A stretch of 64,000 nt of DNA, from the NCBI GenBank assembly GCA_038405045.1, contig JBBZIV010000001.1, positions 372,001-436,000 on the forward strand, given 5' to 3'. Of this stretch, positions 34,101 to 41,724 are shown piece by piece. Position 1 is the stretch's first letter; each line of letters begins with the position of its first letter. A program made the translations under genes and the position numbers. The stretch is from Sporobacter sp038405045. GTDB taxonomy: Bacteria > Bacillota > Clostridia > Oscillospirales > Oscillospiraceae. The notes beneath the pieces were generated by a model. That model was not told the DNA's origin. It did not search any database and was given only the letters and a program-made list of their open reading frames with translations.

Positions 34101-34241
34101 GTCGTCGAGCATCCGCGCTTTGAGATGAAGATGCTGGAGACGGAAAAGTGCAAAACGTGCTTTGACGAAGTCAACCTCGGGTACCATAAGCTCAACGCCA
34201 TGGCCGAAGCCATGCGCTGCCTGCAGTGTGACAGGAGGTAG
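31140..34241 (+). CDS. hydB: HydB-GltD fusion: NuoF-like flavoprotein joined to an NADPH oxidoreductase domain
   Basis: A 1033-residue fusion. Order: thioredoxin-like [2Fe-2S] domain (about 25-110, Cys in CSGAGCVSSHC and GCMGTC), NuoF core with GLRGRGGAGFPTGVKW (about 184-199; FMN/NADH) and the N3-type cluster SCGKCNACRTGTTRM, then, in place of the usual HydB ferredoxin tail, a GltD/NfnB-like module from about residue 563: Cys cluster PCENTCPANVNVPGYL, FAD loop IAIIGAGTSGLTCGYYL (about 657) and NADPH loop VAVIGGGNTAIDSARTA (about 787). It ends with CxxC...CLQC. The pair of flavin modules could let the enzyme use NAD(H) and NADP(H). ATG at 31140 follows GAGGGG; longer starts overlap hydC. Confidence 0.9.
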   Translation: MSQELIENIADLKRRRTQYNERTASYANQVLVCSGAGCVSSHCAEVRDAVIEELQHIGRQEHVLVRETGCMGTCAVGPVMLILPERVFFTKLTPETAKLIIRTYFTTGKVLSEYTFYDYSLKKHVPKIDDIDFFKQQVKIALRNCGAIEFDSIDAYISRDGYFAIAEALYEKSPQDVINEVKKSGLRGRGGAGFPTGVKWQSGHDAAGARKFIICNADEGDPGAFMDRSILEGDPHAVIEGMMLGGYAIGATKGYIYVRAEYPIAVERLTKAIDDARACGLLGGALFGSDFKFDLELRIGAGAFVCGEETALMASVEGRRGEPRQKPPFPFQSGLFQEPTIINNVETLASIPEIVRRGGTWYAQFGTEKSTGTKVFALAGDVVNTGIIEVPVGMPLGDILFNIGGGMREGKKFKAAQIGGPSGGCVTKENLNTQTEYEALQKLGAIMGSGGLIAMNEDTCMVDTARFFMDFIKDESCGKCNACRTGTTRMLEILERITRGEGREGDVELLIELGETIKDTAMCGLGQTAPNPVLSTIKYFRDEYDEHIRNKYCRAGVCADLFISPCENTCPANVNVPGYLRLIAAGRFMDAHNLVRQENPFPAVCGRICTHPCESKCRRGTLDEAVAIRELKRYVADYAYKNEQPFKKDVVFPKNGKKIAIIGAGTSGLTCGYYLVRIGYEVDVFESESVAGGVLAFGIPEYRLPKKVLQHEIDLIAQAGVNIHLNVDVAKDIAFKSLRSKYDAVYVATGAQFPEKVNIPGENLPGVIHGIDFLKSVNLRHDVKLSGTVAVIGGGNTAIDSARTAVRLGADKVLVLYRRTRDAMPAYDEEICEAVEEGIEVTELVAPVRFIGGRNGRVSKIECVRMTLGAFGDDGRRKSVPVEGSNFFIDVDTVIPAVSQYSDLPFIPKSEIGLTPWGTFIIDNDTMMTTMPGVFAGGDVARGPDTVIQAIADGKNAAVAIDMYLGGSGVLNKGAPIDIPAMTSDDEVVEHPRFEMKMLETEKCKTCFDEVNLGYHKLNAMAEAMRCLQCDRR

Positions 34242-34247
34242 TCAGTC

Positions 34248-36260
34248 ATGAATATTACAATTAATAATAAACAGGTCACGGCCGACGAGGGCATGACCAT
34301 TATCGAAGCCGCGAAACTAAACGGCATCCACATCCCAAGCCTGTGCTGGCTCGAGGGGATTCACGAGTTCGGCTCGTGCCGCATCTGCGTTGTCGAGGTT
34401 GACGGGGCAAAGACCTTGATGCCCTCTTGCATGACAAAAATCAGTGAGGGCATGGTCATCCGAACAAATTCCGACAGGGTCCGAAGAGCGCGCAAGGTTC
34501 TTTATGAGCTTTTGCTTTCCGACCACTCGAAGGACTGCCTCAGCTGCAAGCGCAATCAAAGCTGTGAGCTTCAGGAGCTCGGGAAAACGCTCGGCGTCGA
34601 AGTCACGCGGTTTGACGGCAAGCGGTCGGACTGCACCGTTGATATGTCCGTGTCCATCACGCGCGATTTGTCAAAGTGCGTCCTGTGCCGCCGGTGCGTC
34701 ACCGCCTGCAATGAGATTCAGGGTGTCGGCATCATCAACGCACAGAACAGGGGCTTCAACACCGTCATCGGCCCGGCGCTGAAAAACCCGATCGGCAACG
34801 TCAACTGCGCTTTCTGCGGGCAGTGCACCGTTGTCTGCCCCGTCGGCGCCCTCAAGGAGACGGATGCCATCACAAAGGTCTGGGACGCCATCAACGACCC
34901 GGAAAAGCGCGTCGTCGTCCAAACGGCCCCCGCCGTCCGTGTCGCCATTGCCGAGGAGTTCGGCAATCCGCCCGGCACGCGCGCAACGGGCAAAATGGCC
35001 GCCGCGCTGCACGCCCTCGGCTTTGACGATGTGTTTGACACAAACTTCACAGCCGACCTCACCATCATGGAAGAGGGCACAGAGCTCTTGTCGCGCCTGA
35101 CAAACGCGCTGACAGGGGAAGAGGCCGTCCTGCCGATGATCACGAGCTGCAGCCCCGGCTGGATCAAATTCGTCGAGCACACGTATCCGGATAAGCTCGG
35201 CCATCTCTCAACGTGCAAATCGCCGCATACGATGCTCGGGGCGCTGGCCAAATCCTATTACGCGGGCAAAATTAACGTCGACCCGAAAAACATTTTCGTC
35301 GTCTCCGTCATGCCGTGCACGGCCAAGAAGTTCGAGATCGTCCGTCCAGAAATGCAAAATGACGGCTGCCCGAATGTCGATGCGGTCATCACAACGCGGG
35401 AGCTGGCGTCGATGATCAAAGAAATGGGCATTGACTTTAATAACCTGGCCGATGAGGAATTTGACAATCCGCTCGGCATGTCAACCGGCGCTGCCGACAT
35501 TTTCGGCCTGACGGGCGGCGTCATGGAGGCGGCGCTGCGCACGGCGTATGAGCTCGTCACGGGGCGGGAAATTCCGTTCGACGGATTGCACGTCACGCCC
35601 ATCGTCGGTCTCGACCGCGTTAAAGAGGCGTCCATCACCATCGAGAACCCAAAGGATGCCTATAAGCATTTGAGCGGCGTCACGTTAAAGGTCGCCGTCA
35701 CGAGCGGTCTCAAAGGCGCCAACCAGCTCATGGAGCAGGTGGCTGCGGGCCAGTCCCCGTACCACTTTATTGAAGTGATGGGCTGTCCCGGCGGGTGCAT
35801 TACGGGCGGCGGCCAGCCGCGTTCGGACGACCCGGCCGTTCGCCAAAAGCGATTGGAGGGGATCTATTCGGAGGACGAGAGCAAAACGCTGCGCAAGTCG
35901 CATGAGAACCCGTACGTCGCCGCGCTGTACAAAGAATTTCTGGAGTATCCGAACAGCCACGCCTCGCACAAGTATCTTCACACGCATTACGTCCGCCGCG
36001 GTATTGGCAACGAGATGACAGAGCAGCGCTTCGCCGTCGCGGCACCCGCCGCGAAAAAACCGGCGCGGGAGGTTGTCAGAGGCCATCGGGCTGCGGCGGC
36101 ACCCGCCGACGGCAGAGACGTCTTTGCCGGTGTTCAAACGGTTCAGGTGCTTTCGCTTGAGGCGGAGAACACAAAGCTTAAAAGTGAGCTGGCTGACACC
36201 GCCGAAACGGTCGAAATTCTTAAAAACGTCATATCCGATTACCTCAAAAGAGACAGATAG
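34248..36260 (+). CDS. hydA: [FeFe]-hydrogenase catalytic subunit HydA
   Basis: A 670-residue hydrogenase. [2Fe-2S] ligands Cys33, 44, 47, 61; the His-ligated cluster His93, Cys97, Cys100, Cys106; two [4Fe-4S] clusters Cys144/147/150/154 and Cys187/190/193/197; H-cluster motifs TSCSPGW (299-305), MPCTAKKFE and EVMGCPGGCITGGGQP. All catalytic Cys are present. The last 70-80 residues, after the small-subunit-like end, are an Ala/Pro-rich linker and a coiled coil instead of the extra [2Fe-2S] domain seen in some HydA. It produces or consumes H2 with ferredoxin and pyridine nucleotide. AGGAGG lies before the ATG at 34248, 6 bp after hydB. Confidence 0.95.
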   Translation: MNITINNKQVTADEGMTIIEAAKLNGIHIPSLCWLEGIHEFGSCRICVVEVDGAKTLMPSCMTKISEGMVIRTNSDRVRRARKVLYELLLSDHSKDCLSCKRNQSCELQELGKTLGVEVTRFDGKRSDCTVDMSVSITRDLSKCVLCRRCVTACNEIQGVGIINAQNRGFNTVIGPALKNPIGNVNCAFCGQCTVVCPVGALKETDAITKVWDAINDPEKRVVVQTAPAVRVAIAEEFGNPPGTRATGKMAAALHALGFDDVFDTNFTADLTIMEEGTELLSRLTNALTGEEAVLPMITSCSPGWIKFVEHTYPDKLGHLSTCKSPHTMLGALAKSYYAGKINVDPKNIFVVSVMPCTAKKFEIVRPEMQNDGCPNVDAVITTRELASMIKEMGIDFNNLADEEFDNPLGMSTGAADIFGLTGGVMEAALRTAYELVTGREIPFDGLHVTPIVGLDRVKEASITIENPKDAYKHLSGVTLKVAVTSGLKGANQLMEQVAAGQSPYHFIEVMGCPGGCITGGGQPRSDDPAVRQKRLEGIYSEDESKTLRKSHENPYVAALYKEFLEYPNSHASHKYLHTHYVRRGIGNEMTEQRFAVAAPAAKKPAREVVRGHRAAAAPADGRDVFAGVQTVQVLSLEAENTKLKSELADTAETVEILKNVISDYLKRDR

Positions 36261-36272
36261 CGGGGGAGAACG

Positions 36273-36310
36273 GGAAACGGGGCGGTGCCGTCGCGCACCG
36301 CCCCGTTTCC
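36273..36310. terminator. Long hairpin after hydA
   Basis: Perfect 16-bp stem GGAAACGGGGCGGTGC (36273-36288) / GCACCGCCCCGTTTCC (36295-36310), 6-nt loop. It has no T-tract, so it may be a barrier or RNA-stabilising hairpin rather than a classical terminator. Confidence 0.6.
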
Positions 36311-36322
36311 ATTGCCTGAAAA

Positions 36323-36352
36323 TTGGTGTTGTATTTGGCGAGGAACTATAAT
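36323..36352 (+). promoter_or_regulatory. Predicted promoter of the orphan response regulator
   Basis: TTGGTG (36323-36328), 18 bp, perfect TATAAT (36347-36352). Confidence 0.55.
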
Positions 36353-36402
36353 AATATAAAATCGTAACCTTCCGTGCTAATGTTGGTTTGGGAGGCGTTT
36401 GA

Positions 36403-37101
36403 ATGAGCGATATCCGTCTATTAATCGTGGACAGGGACGAGCATGCAAGGATGCTCGTTAAAAAGCTTGCGGAAAATTCCGGATATACGGCTGATACAGC
36501 GTCAGACGGCGTCACGGCCGTCAAGCTCTTCCGACGGTATGATTACCAGCTCGTTGTGATGGATACGGAGCTGCCTTCCCTCGACGGCTGGAACGTCTGC
36601 CGGCAAATTCGAAAGCTCTCCGACGTGCCTGTTATCATCGTCAGCGCCCTCAACGGCGAGAACGATAAGCTCATGGCTTTTGACGCCGGGGCGGACGATT
36701 ATTTGTGCAAGCCGTATTCCCAGCAGGAGCTGCTCGCGCGCATCCGCGTTTTCATTTACCGCTGCGCCGGGCTCAAAACACCGCCCAGAACGAAGATTAC
36801 ATACACTGGGCTGTATATCGACACGGCCTCCCGCGCCGTTTTCGTCAATGATGCCGTCGTCAAGCTCACGCCGAAGGAATACGATCTTCTGTATTTTATG
36901 TCCCAGAACCCCAATAAGGCGTTTTCCCGTGAGATGCTCCTCAATGAGGTGTGGGGCTACGAGTTCATCGGCTCGGACAGGACGGTTGACACCCACATCA
37001 AAATGCTGCGCGATAATCTTAAGCCGTATGACGCGTATATTGTCACCGTCTGGGGCTTTGGCTATAAATTTGTTGTGACAAGCGACCCGGCTCTGCTATA
37101 A
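36403..37101 (+). CDS. Orphan OmpR/PhoB-family response regulator
   Basis: A 232-residue regulator. The receiver domain has Asp54 in VVMDTELPSLDGW as the phosphorylation site and Lys in DDYLCKPYS; the acidic pocket reads DRDE, with Asp10 and Asp12. The C-terminal winged helix carries LTPKEYDLLYFMSQNP and DRTVDTHIKMLRDNL. There is no histidine kinase beside it. It lies just after the hydrogenase operon in the same direction but behind its own promoter. GGGAGG precedes the ATG. Its targets cannot be told. The last bases overlap the convergent thiD by 6 bp. Confidence 0.9.
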   Translation: MSDIRLLIVDRDEHARMLVKKLAENSGYTADTASDGVTAVKLFRRYDYQLVVMDTELPSLDGWNVCRQIRKLSDVPVIIVSALNGENDKLMAFDAGADDYLCKPYSQQELLARIRVFIYRCAGLKTPPRTKITYTGLYIDTASRAVFVNDAVVKLTPKEYDLLYFMSQNPNKAFSREMLLNEVWGYEFIGSDRTVDTHIKMLRDNLKPYDAYIVTVWGFGYKFVVTSDPALL

Positions 37102-37896
37102 CCTGATGCCATAGGTGTGGTCGAGCGGGCCGCGCCCCTTGCCAATATCAAGACCGGCTTTAAGCGCGCCTGTCAAAAAGGCTTTGGCGCGGAGAACGCT
37201 TTCGGTCAGCGTCAAACCGCCTGCCAGATGGCAGGCAATAGCGGCGGAAAGGGTGCAGCCTGTCCCATGCGTGTTCGGATTGTCAACACGCGCTGTTTCA
37301 AACCAAATCGCCGTATTACCTGCGTAGAGCAGGTCGTCGGCGCAGCCGTTCAGGTGGCCTCCTTTCACAAGGACGCCGCCTTTTATTTTTTCCGCAATGG
37401 CTGCCGCGGCGTAAACCATCTCGTCCCGGCCCGTCTTGCCGCTGCCGATTGGCAGCCCGCTTAAAACGGCCGCCTCCGGAATATTCGGCGTGACGACGGT
37501 GGCAAGCGGCAAAAGCGCCCGGATGAGTGCCCCCTCCGCACCCGGGGAGAGCAGCCGCGCGCCGCTGGTTGATACCATCACGGGGTCAAGTACAATATTC
37601 GTGGCGCCATAAGCCAGAAGCGTGCAGGCAATGACCTCAATAATCTCCTGATTGGACACCATACCGATTTTGACGGCGTCCGGTCGGATATCAGTAAAAA
37701 TGCAGTCCAGCTGCTGCGCGACAAAGTCGGGTGTTGCGTCCATAATCCCAAAAACGCCCGTCGTGTTTTGCGCCGTCAGCGCCGTGATGGCGCTCATGGC
37801 GTACATTTTGTGTGCCGTAATCGTTTTGATGTCGGCCTGAATACCGGCGCCGCCGCTGCAGTCGGAGCCGGCGATGGTCAGAACCTTTTTAAGCAT
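37096..37896 (-). CDS. thiD: Hydroxymethylpyrimidine (phosphate) kinase
   Basis: A 266-residue ribokinase-fold kinase making HMP-PP for thiamine. TIAGSDCSGGAGIQADIKT at the N-terminus and the C-terminal PNTHGTGCTLSAAIA with the anion-hole loop and catalytic Asp/Cys region are diagnostic. The start at 37896 lies inside the end of the preceding HAD gene (8-bp overlap), and GAGGAC of that gene acts as the ribosome binding site. A much longer open frame to 38340 is only an overlap with the HAD gene. It is the last gene of the thiM-thiE-HAD-thiD unit. Confidence 0.93.
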   Translation of the reverse strand: MLKKVLTIAGSDCSGGAGIQADIKTITAHKMYAMSAITALTAQNTTGVFGIMDATPDFVAQQLDCIFTDIRPDAVKIGMVSNQEIIEVIACTLLAYGATNIVLDPVMVSTSGARLLSPGAEGALIRALLPLATVVTPNIPEAAVLSGLPIGSGKTGRDEMVYAAAAIAEKIKGGVLVKGGHLNGCADDLLYAGNTAIWFETARVDNPNTHGTGCTLSAAIACHLAGGLTLTESVLRAKAFLTGALKAGLDIGKGRGPLDHTYGIRL

Positions 37897-38542
37897 TGTC
37901 CTCATACCAGTCGGAAAAAGATAGATAATAACAGTCGGCAAGCTCCTTGATTCGATCCGTCTGCGCGTCGGCCGACGGGTCAAAAAGCGCCGTGACGCGA
38001 AAGCCCGACGCCTTCGCCGTCTTGATGGCATACAGCGCGTCCTCAAAAACGACAGTGTCACACAAGGGTGTTCCGAGAGATGCCAGAGCCTGCAGGAATA
38101 TTGCCGGTTCATCTTTCCCGGCGCCGACGTCCGTGCAGGTAAAAATGCCGTCAAAAAAGTGCGCGATGCCGGTTCGGCGCAGCGCCGCTTCAGCGAGATA
38201 GCGGTCCGTTGCCGTTGCAACGCACATTTTAACGCCGTCTTTGCGCAGACGGGACAGCGCCTGCATAACCCCGGCCTTGAGCGTGACGCGGTTATAGTAA
38301 AAGTCTTCAACCATGGCGTTGATCCCGGCGATGATGTCATCTTCGCGCAGTTTTATGCCGTACACCGCGCAAAAATGCTCGCAGACCTGCTGAATGCTCA
38401 TAGAGCTTACCGCCTCGCGGACATCGTTTCGCGGCGTGATGCCCAGGCTTTTGAGGTAGTCGGCCGCCACGTTATCCCAGACCACCATGGAGTCAAGCAG
38501 TGTGCCGTCCATATCAAAAATTGCGCCTTTATAATCAATCAT
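37889..38542 (-). CDS. HAD-superfamily phosphatase in the thiamine cluster
   Basis: A 217-residue beta-phosphoglucomutase/phosphatase-type HAD protein. Motif I FDMDGTLLDS (nucleophile Asp10), motif II ATATDR, and the metal Asp in FEDALYAI are intact, and a helical cap occupies about residues 15-85. It overlaps thiE by 4 bp and thiD by 8 bp, so it belongs firmly to the thiamine salvage operon. Since thiN (diphosphokinase acting on free thiamine) is present and no thiL is seen, dephosphorylating thiamine monophosphate to thiamine is an attractive role, but this is inference. Confidence 0.85.
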   Translation of the reverse strand: MIDYKGAIFDMDGTLLDSMVVWDNVAADYLKSLGITPRNDVREAVSSMSIQQVCEHFCAVYGIKLREDDIIAGINAMVEDFYYNRVTLKAGVMQALSRLRKDGVKMCVATATDRYLAEAALRRTGIAHFFDGIFTCTDVGAGKDEPAIFLQALASLGTPLCDTVVFEDALYAIKTAKASGFRVTALFDPSADAQTDRIKELADCYYLSFSDWYEDNA

Positions 38543-39180
38543 GCATACACCATCTCAGCTGAGAGCGCGCGCAGCGTTTTAGCCGTGCCCTCGATATCGC
38601 TTTCGGCAAAAAGCGCCGAGACGACAGCAACGCCTGCTATCCCGGTCCCTTTAAGCCTACCGATATTATGCCTGTTTATCCCGCCGATTGCAACAACGGG
38701 AATCGATACGGCCCGGCAGATATTTTGAAGTGATTCGATGGAGACGGCGTCGGCATCTTTTTTTGTATCCGTCGGGAAGATGGCACCGACGCCGAGATAA
38801 TCGGCCCCGTCGCGCTCGGCGCAGACTGCCTGCTCTACGGTCTGGACGGAGACGCCGAGGATTTTATCGCCGCCGAGTGCCTGCCGCGCGTCACAGGCGC
38901 GCAGGTCGCCCTGCCCGACGTGGAGGCCGTCAGCCGCGCAGCGCACGGCAACGGCGACGTTATCGTTAATAATGAAAGGAACGCCGGTGCTCGCACAGAT
39001 TGCCTTGATTTCAAGCGCCTCCTGTAAAAAGGCATCATCATTCAAATCCTTTTCCCGCAGTTGCAGGCACGTGACGCCGCCGTGCAGGCAGGCGCGGACC
39101 TGCTCGGCAAGTGTTCTCCCGCCTAGCCAGGCTCTGTCCGTCACGGCATATAGCAAAAGGGCGTTTTTATCGAACGTCAT
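38539..39180 (-). CDS. thiE: Thiamine-phosphate synthase
   Basis: A 213-residue TIM-barrel enzyme joining HMP-PP and hydroxyethylthiazole phosphate to thiamine phosphate. TCLQLREKDLND, DGLHVGQGD, LGVGAIFPTDTKKDA and VVAIGGINRHNI are family motifs. The ATG at 39180 overlaps the end of thiM by 14 bp; a TTG at 39198 gives a longer but unlikely start. Downstream it shares ATGA with the HAD gene. Confidence 0.93.
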   Translation of the reverse strand: MTFDKNALLLYAVTDRAWLGGRTLAEQVRACLHGGVTCLQLREKDLNDDAFLQEALEIKAICASTGVPFIINDNVAVAVRCAADGLHVGQGDLRACDARQALGGDKILGVSVQTVEQAVCAERDGADYLGVGAIFPTDTKKDADAVSIESLQNICRAVSIPVVAIGGINRHNIGRLKGTGIAGVAVVSALFAESDIEGTAKTLRALSAEMVYA

Positions 39181-39991
39181 ATCGGGCACCCGCGTCAAGC
39201 ATCGCGCCCGTCAGACTGTACACAGCGTCAATAAGGGCGGTTCTATACGTTGCGTTGCCGCCGCCTGCTGCTTCCAGCCGTTTGTAGGCTATTTCGCCGC
39301 AGAGACCCATCGCGCAGAGAGCAGCCGCCACAGCGTCCAATGGACGCTCGGGATGTGCGGCAAGAAAAGCGCCCGTCAGTGCCGAAAGCATGCAGCCGCT
39401 GCCGGTGACACGCGCCATCATCGGATGGCCGTTATGTATCAGATACGCCGAGCTGGCATCGGCGACGATGTCTGTTTTGCCGGTGATGGCAATAACGGCC
39501 CCCGTTTCCTTTGAAAGGCTTTTGGCAAAGGCTACGACGCTGTCCAGCGTCGCCGATGTGACGGCGTCGGCATCGTCGGCGTCAACGCCTCTCGTTGTCC
39601 CCGCGCCAATGGCCAGTGCCTTGATTTCAGAGATGTTGCCCCGAATGGCCGTGAAGCGGACATCCCGGATCAGCCGTTTCGCCGTCTCTGTCCGCAGCGT
39701 CGACGCCCCGGCGCCGACAGGGTCCAAGAGCACCGGCTTGGAGAGGTCGTTTGCCTCTTTGCCGGACAATAGCATGGATGGGATCGTCTGGCGGTTTAGG
39801 GTGCCGATATTGATGACAAGGGCGGACGAGATTGCGGTAATTTCCTCGACCTCGTCCGGGTCGTCAGCCATAACGGGGGAGGCCCCGGCAGCCAGTAAAA
39901 TGTTAGCGCAGTCGTTGACGGTCACATAGTTCGTGATACAGTGGACGAGCGGGGACGCCTCCCGCAGCTCTTCAAGAATTTTCCCCAGCAT
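39167..39991 (-). CDS. thiM: Hydroxyethylthiazole kinase
   Basis: A 274-residue salvage kinase phosphorylating the thiazole moiety. LVHCITNYVTVNDCANILLA near residue 15, DPVGAGASTLR and VTGSGCMLSALTGAF (ATP anion hole with catalytic Cys) are diagnostic. It is the first gene after the TPP riboswitch, with GGAGG before the ATG at 39991, and begins the thiM-thiE-HAD-thiD unit. Confidence 0.94.
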   Translation of the reverse strand: MLGKILEELREASPLVHCITNYVTVNDCANILLAAGASPVMADDPDEVEEITAISSALVINIGTLNRQTIPSMLLSGKEANDLSKPVLLDPVGAGASTLRTETAKRLIRDVRFTAIRGNISEIKALAIGAGTTRGVDADDADAVTSATLDSVVAFAKSLSKETGAVIAITGKTDIVADASSAYLIHNGHPMMARVTGSGCMLSALTGAFLAAHPERPLDAVAAALCAMGLCGEIAYKRLEAAGGGNATYRTALIDAVYSLTGAMLDAGARYDVR

Positions 39992-40043
39992 TTATATAAC
40001 CTCCGATTTAAAAATAAAAAGGCATAGAAGGCCTGTAATGACA

Positions 40044-40076
40044 AATAAACGGGAAACACCCGATGGTATTTCCCGT
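40044..40076 (-). terminator. Expression-platform terminator of the TPP riboswitch
   Basis: On the minus strand ACGGGAAA ... TTTCCCGT (arms 40068-40075 and 40049-40056) followed by TTATTTG, between the aptamer and thiM. It should form when TPP is bound. Confidence 0.8.
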
Positions 40077-40091
40077 CCGCTTTCGACGATG

Positions 40092-40203
40092 ACGCTTCCT
40101 ACGTTGGCATTACCCAAATCAGGTGCGTGCGGGTTTCAAGCTCCCGCACGTAAGGGTCGAAGGGCATACCTTCCTCTCAGCCTGTCTGCAAGCTCCCCCG
40201 GTT
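40092..40203 (-). promoter_or_regulatory. TPP riboswitch (THI element)
   Basis: Minus-strand reading gives GGGGGAGC, then GCTGAGAGGAAGG, CCCTTCGACCC, a P3-type extra stem (GTGCGGG/CCCGCAC), ACCTGATTTGGGTAATGCCA and GTAGGAAGC, all conserved THI-box elements in the right order. It lies between thiN (stop 10 bp upstream) and thiM, controlling thiM-thiE-HAD-thiD by attenuation. Confidence 0.95.
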
Positions 40204-40212
40204 ATTGAATTG

Positions 40213-40878
40213 TTAAGTGGCACTATAGCACGATTCCTTCAGGCTGTCAATGACGTCTGCGGCATTTTCCTCCCAAATGACGAGCAAACTCCCGCTAATG
40301 ACGGACACCTCGCCCGGCGCGCCCGTAAACGCATTGCTGGCGCCAAGCGGAAAGGTGTCCTTCAGCGTGGCGTTTTTCAGCTCGTATTTCAGGCCGCGAA
40401 GTGTGACGCCCATGGCGCTTTCCCCAATGCTGAAGACGGAGACGCTGCCCTCTCGGCCACTGTCAAACGAGAGGCTGCCGTTTCGGATCACGGTCGCAGC
40501 CGTGCCGTCCCCCAGCAGGTAGCCGCGCGCGTTTTTGGCGGCGAGATAATTTAGGGCTTGGATGTTCGCCATGGTGTGGTCAAGTCTGCCGCCGAGGCCG
40601 CCGAGCAGCACAAACTTTTTATAGCTGCGGCGGAGCCCTTCAGTGATGGCCAGCATCATGTCGGTTTCGTCCTTCTCGGGGGGATGCTGGATAACATTCG
40701 GATGGTTCGGCCGAAAACCGAGCGAATCAAAGTCACCGACAACGAGGTCGGCAACAGCCGATAAGACCGACAAATGCCGGTAACCGGCGTCGGCGGCGAT
40801 CACAAAGTCGCGCTCGCCCGCCTCCAGCGTCAATTCCGGCACAGCCCCTGCGCCGACGATATAACAGATTCCGGTCAT
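40213..40878 (-). CDS. thiN: Thiamine diphosphokinase
   Basis: A 221-residue enzyme converting thiamine to thiamine diphosphate with ATP. DFVIAADAGYRHL, VVGDFDSLG, HPPEKDETDMMLAI and LLGGLGGRLDHTMAN are the family motifs; the C-terminal beta domain binds thiamine. The ATG at 40878 is preferred over a GTG at 40890 because the GGGTGGG ribosome binding site covers the latter. It lies upstream of the TPP riboswitch and so escapes its control even if co-transcribed with thiM. Confidence 0.92.
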   Translation of the reverse strand: MTGICYIVGAGAVPELTLEAGERDFVIAADAGYRHLSVLSAVADLVVGDFDSLGFRPNHPNVIQHPPEKDETDMMLAITEGLRRSYKKFVLLGGLGGRLDHTMANIQALNYLAAKNARGYLLGDGTAATVIRNGSLSFDSGREGSVSVFSIGESAMGVTLRGLKYELKNATLKDTFPLGASNAFTGAPGEVSVISGSLLVIWEENAADVIDSLKESCYSAT

Positions 40879-41056
40879 ACGTTTTCCCACCCGTCACATA
40901 ATGTGTCACCTGTTTATTATATTCAGATTATTTGCGCTTTTCCAGTCTTTATTACCGGAACAGGGCAGAATGTGAAAAACCGGACAGGCACAGGGGATAA
41001 CGAACCGTCATACCATAGATGGGAATACCAATAATTTTTGTGAGGGAGACGTATCC

Positions 41057-41605
41057 ATGGAACAAATACCGAACGGTTCTTTTATTTCCGGCGTCATCGT
41101 CAACGATGTCAATTATGGCCCTGTGGCCGAGGAGGCCGCAAAACAGCCGGAGCCCGATGTGCAGGCAGAGGAATTCCTGCCGCCGCCGGATATTGATTCG
41201 GATGACTGCAGAGAGCTTTGTGACTGCTGCGCCGACAAGTCGGAAGAGCATACCCTTAAGCCGTGCGTGGAATTTGACAGCTTCACCGTGCATAATGTCC
41301 ATCTGCACTGCGAAGGCAGGCTTTTAAAAGTCCGTGTTCAGCTTAAAGATGTCTGCCGTGGCCGGAAAATCCGGCTGGCCGTCCTGATGTTCGAAAAAGA
41401 GTGTATGGACACAGACCTCAAGGGCATGCGCACCTGTGAGCTGACCGTCCCCGGCCTGCCCTGCGGCTGCTTAAATGAATTGACCGTCGGTGATTTTTGC
41501 TTTATTCTCCCGGAGGAGGATATCTGCAGCAAGCAGCAGAAGGTTAAAATCCAAGTCATCGCCCACTATTCCTCATTCCCGGAAGACCATAAGTGCGGCT
41601 GCTAA
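41057..41605 (+). CDS. Cys-rich hypothetical protein
   Basis: A 182-residue protein I do not recognise. It has about 15 Cys in clusters (DDCRELCDCC near residue 50, CEL...PCGC near 130, HKCGC at the end), no signal peptide and no membrane segment. The middle (about 75-170) is beta-rich with alternating hydrophobic residues, like a small sandwich domain. The Cys pairs suggest disulfide cross-linking or metal binding; spore coat or exosporium proteins can look like this, but nothing nearby supports that. GAGGGAG lies before the ATG at 41057. Confidence 0.65.
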   Translation: MEQIPNGSFISGVIVNDVNYGPVAEEAAKQPEPDVQAEEFLPPPDIDSDDCRELCDCCADKSEEHTLKPCVEFDSFTVHNVHLHCEGRLLKVRVQLKDVCRGRKIRLAVLMFEKECMDTDLKGMRTCELTVPGLPCGCLNELTVGDFCFILPEEDICSKQQKVKIQVIAHYSSFPEDHKCGC

Positions 41606-41724
41606 AGGGTATTTGAAAACGGTATCATAAGAATTAGATAAACCAAACGATATGTTAAAAAGAGGCACACGATTAGGGATTGACGAAGACGAGTAAATTT
41701 TTTAGTTAAGTGGGCAAATTAGAA

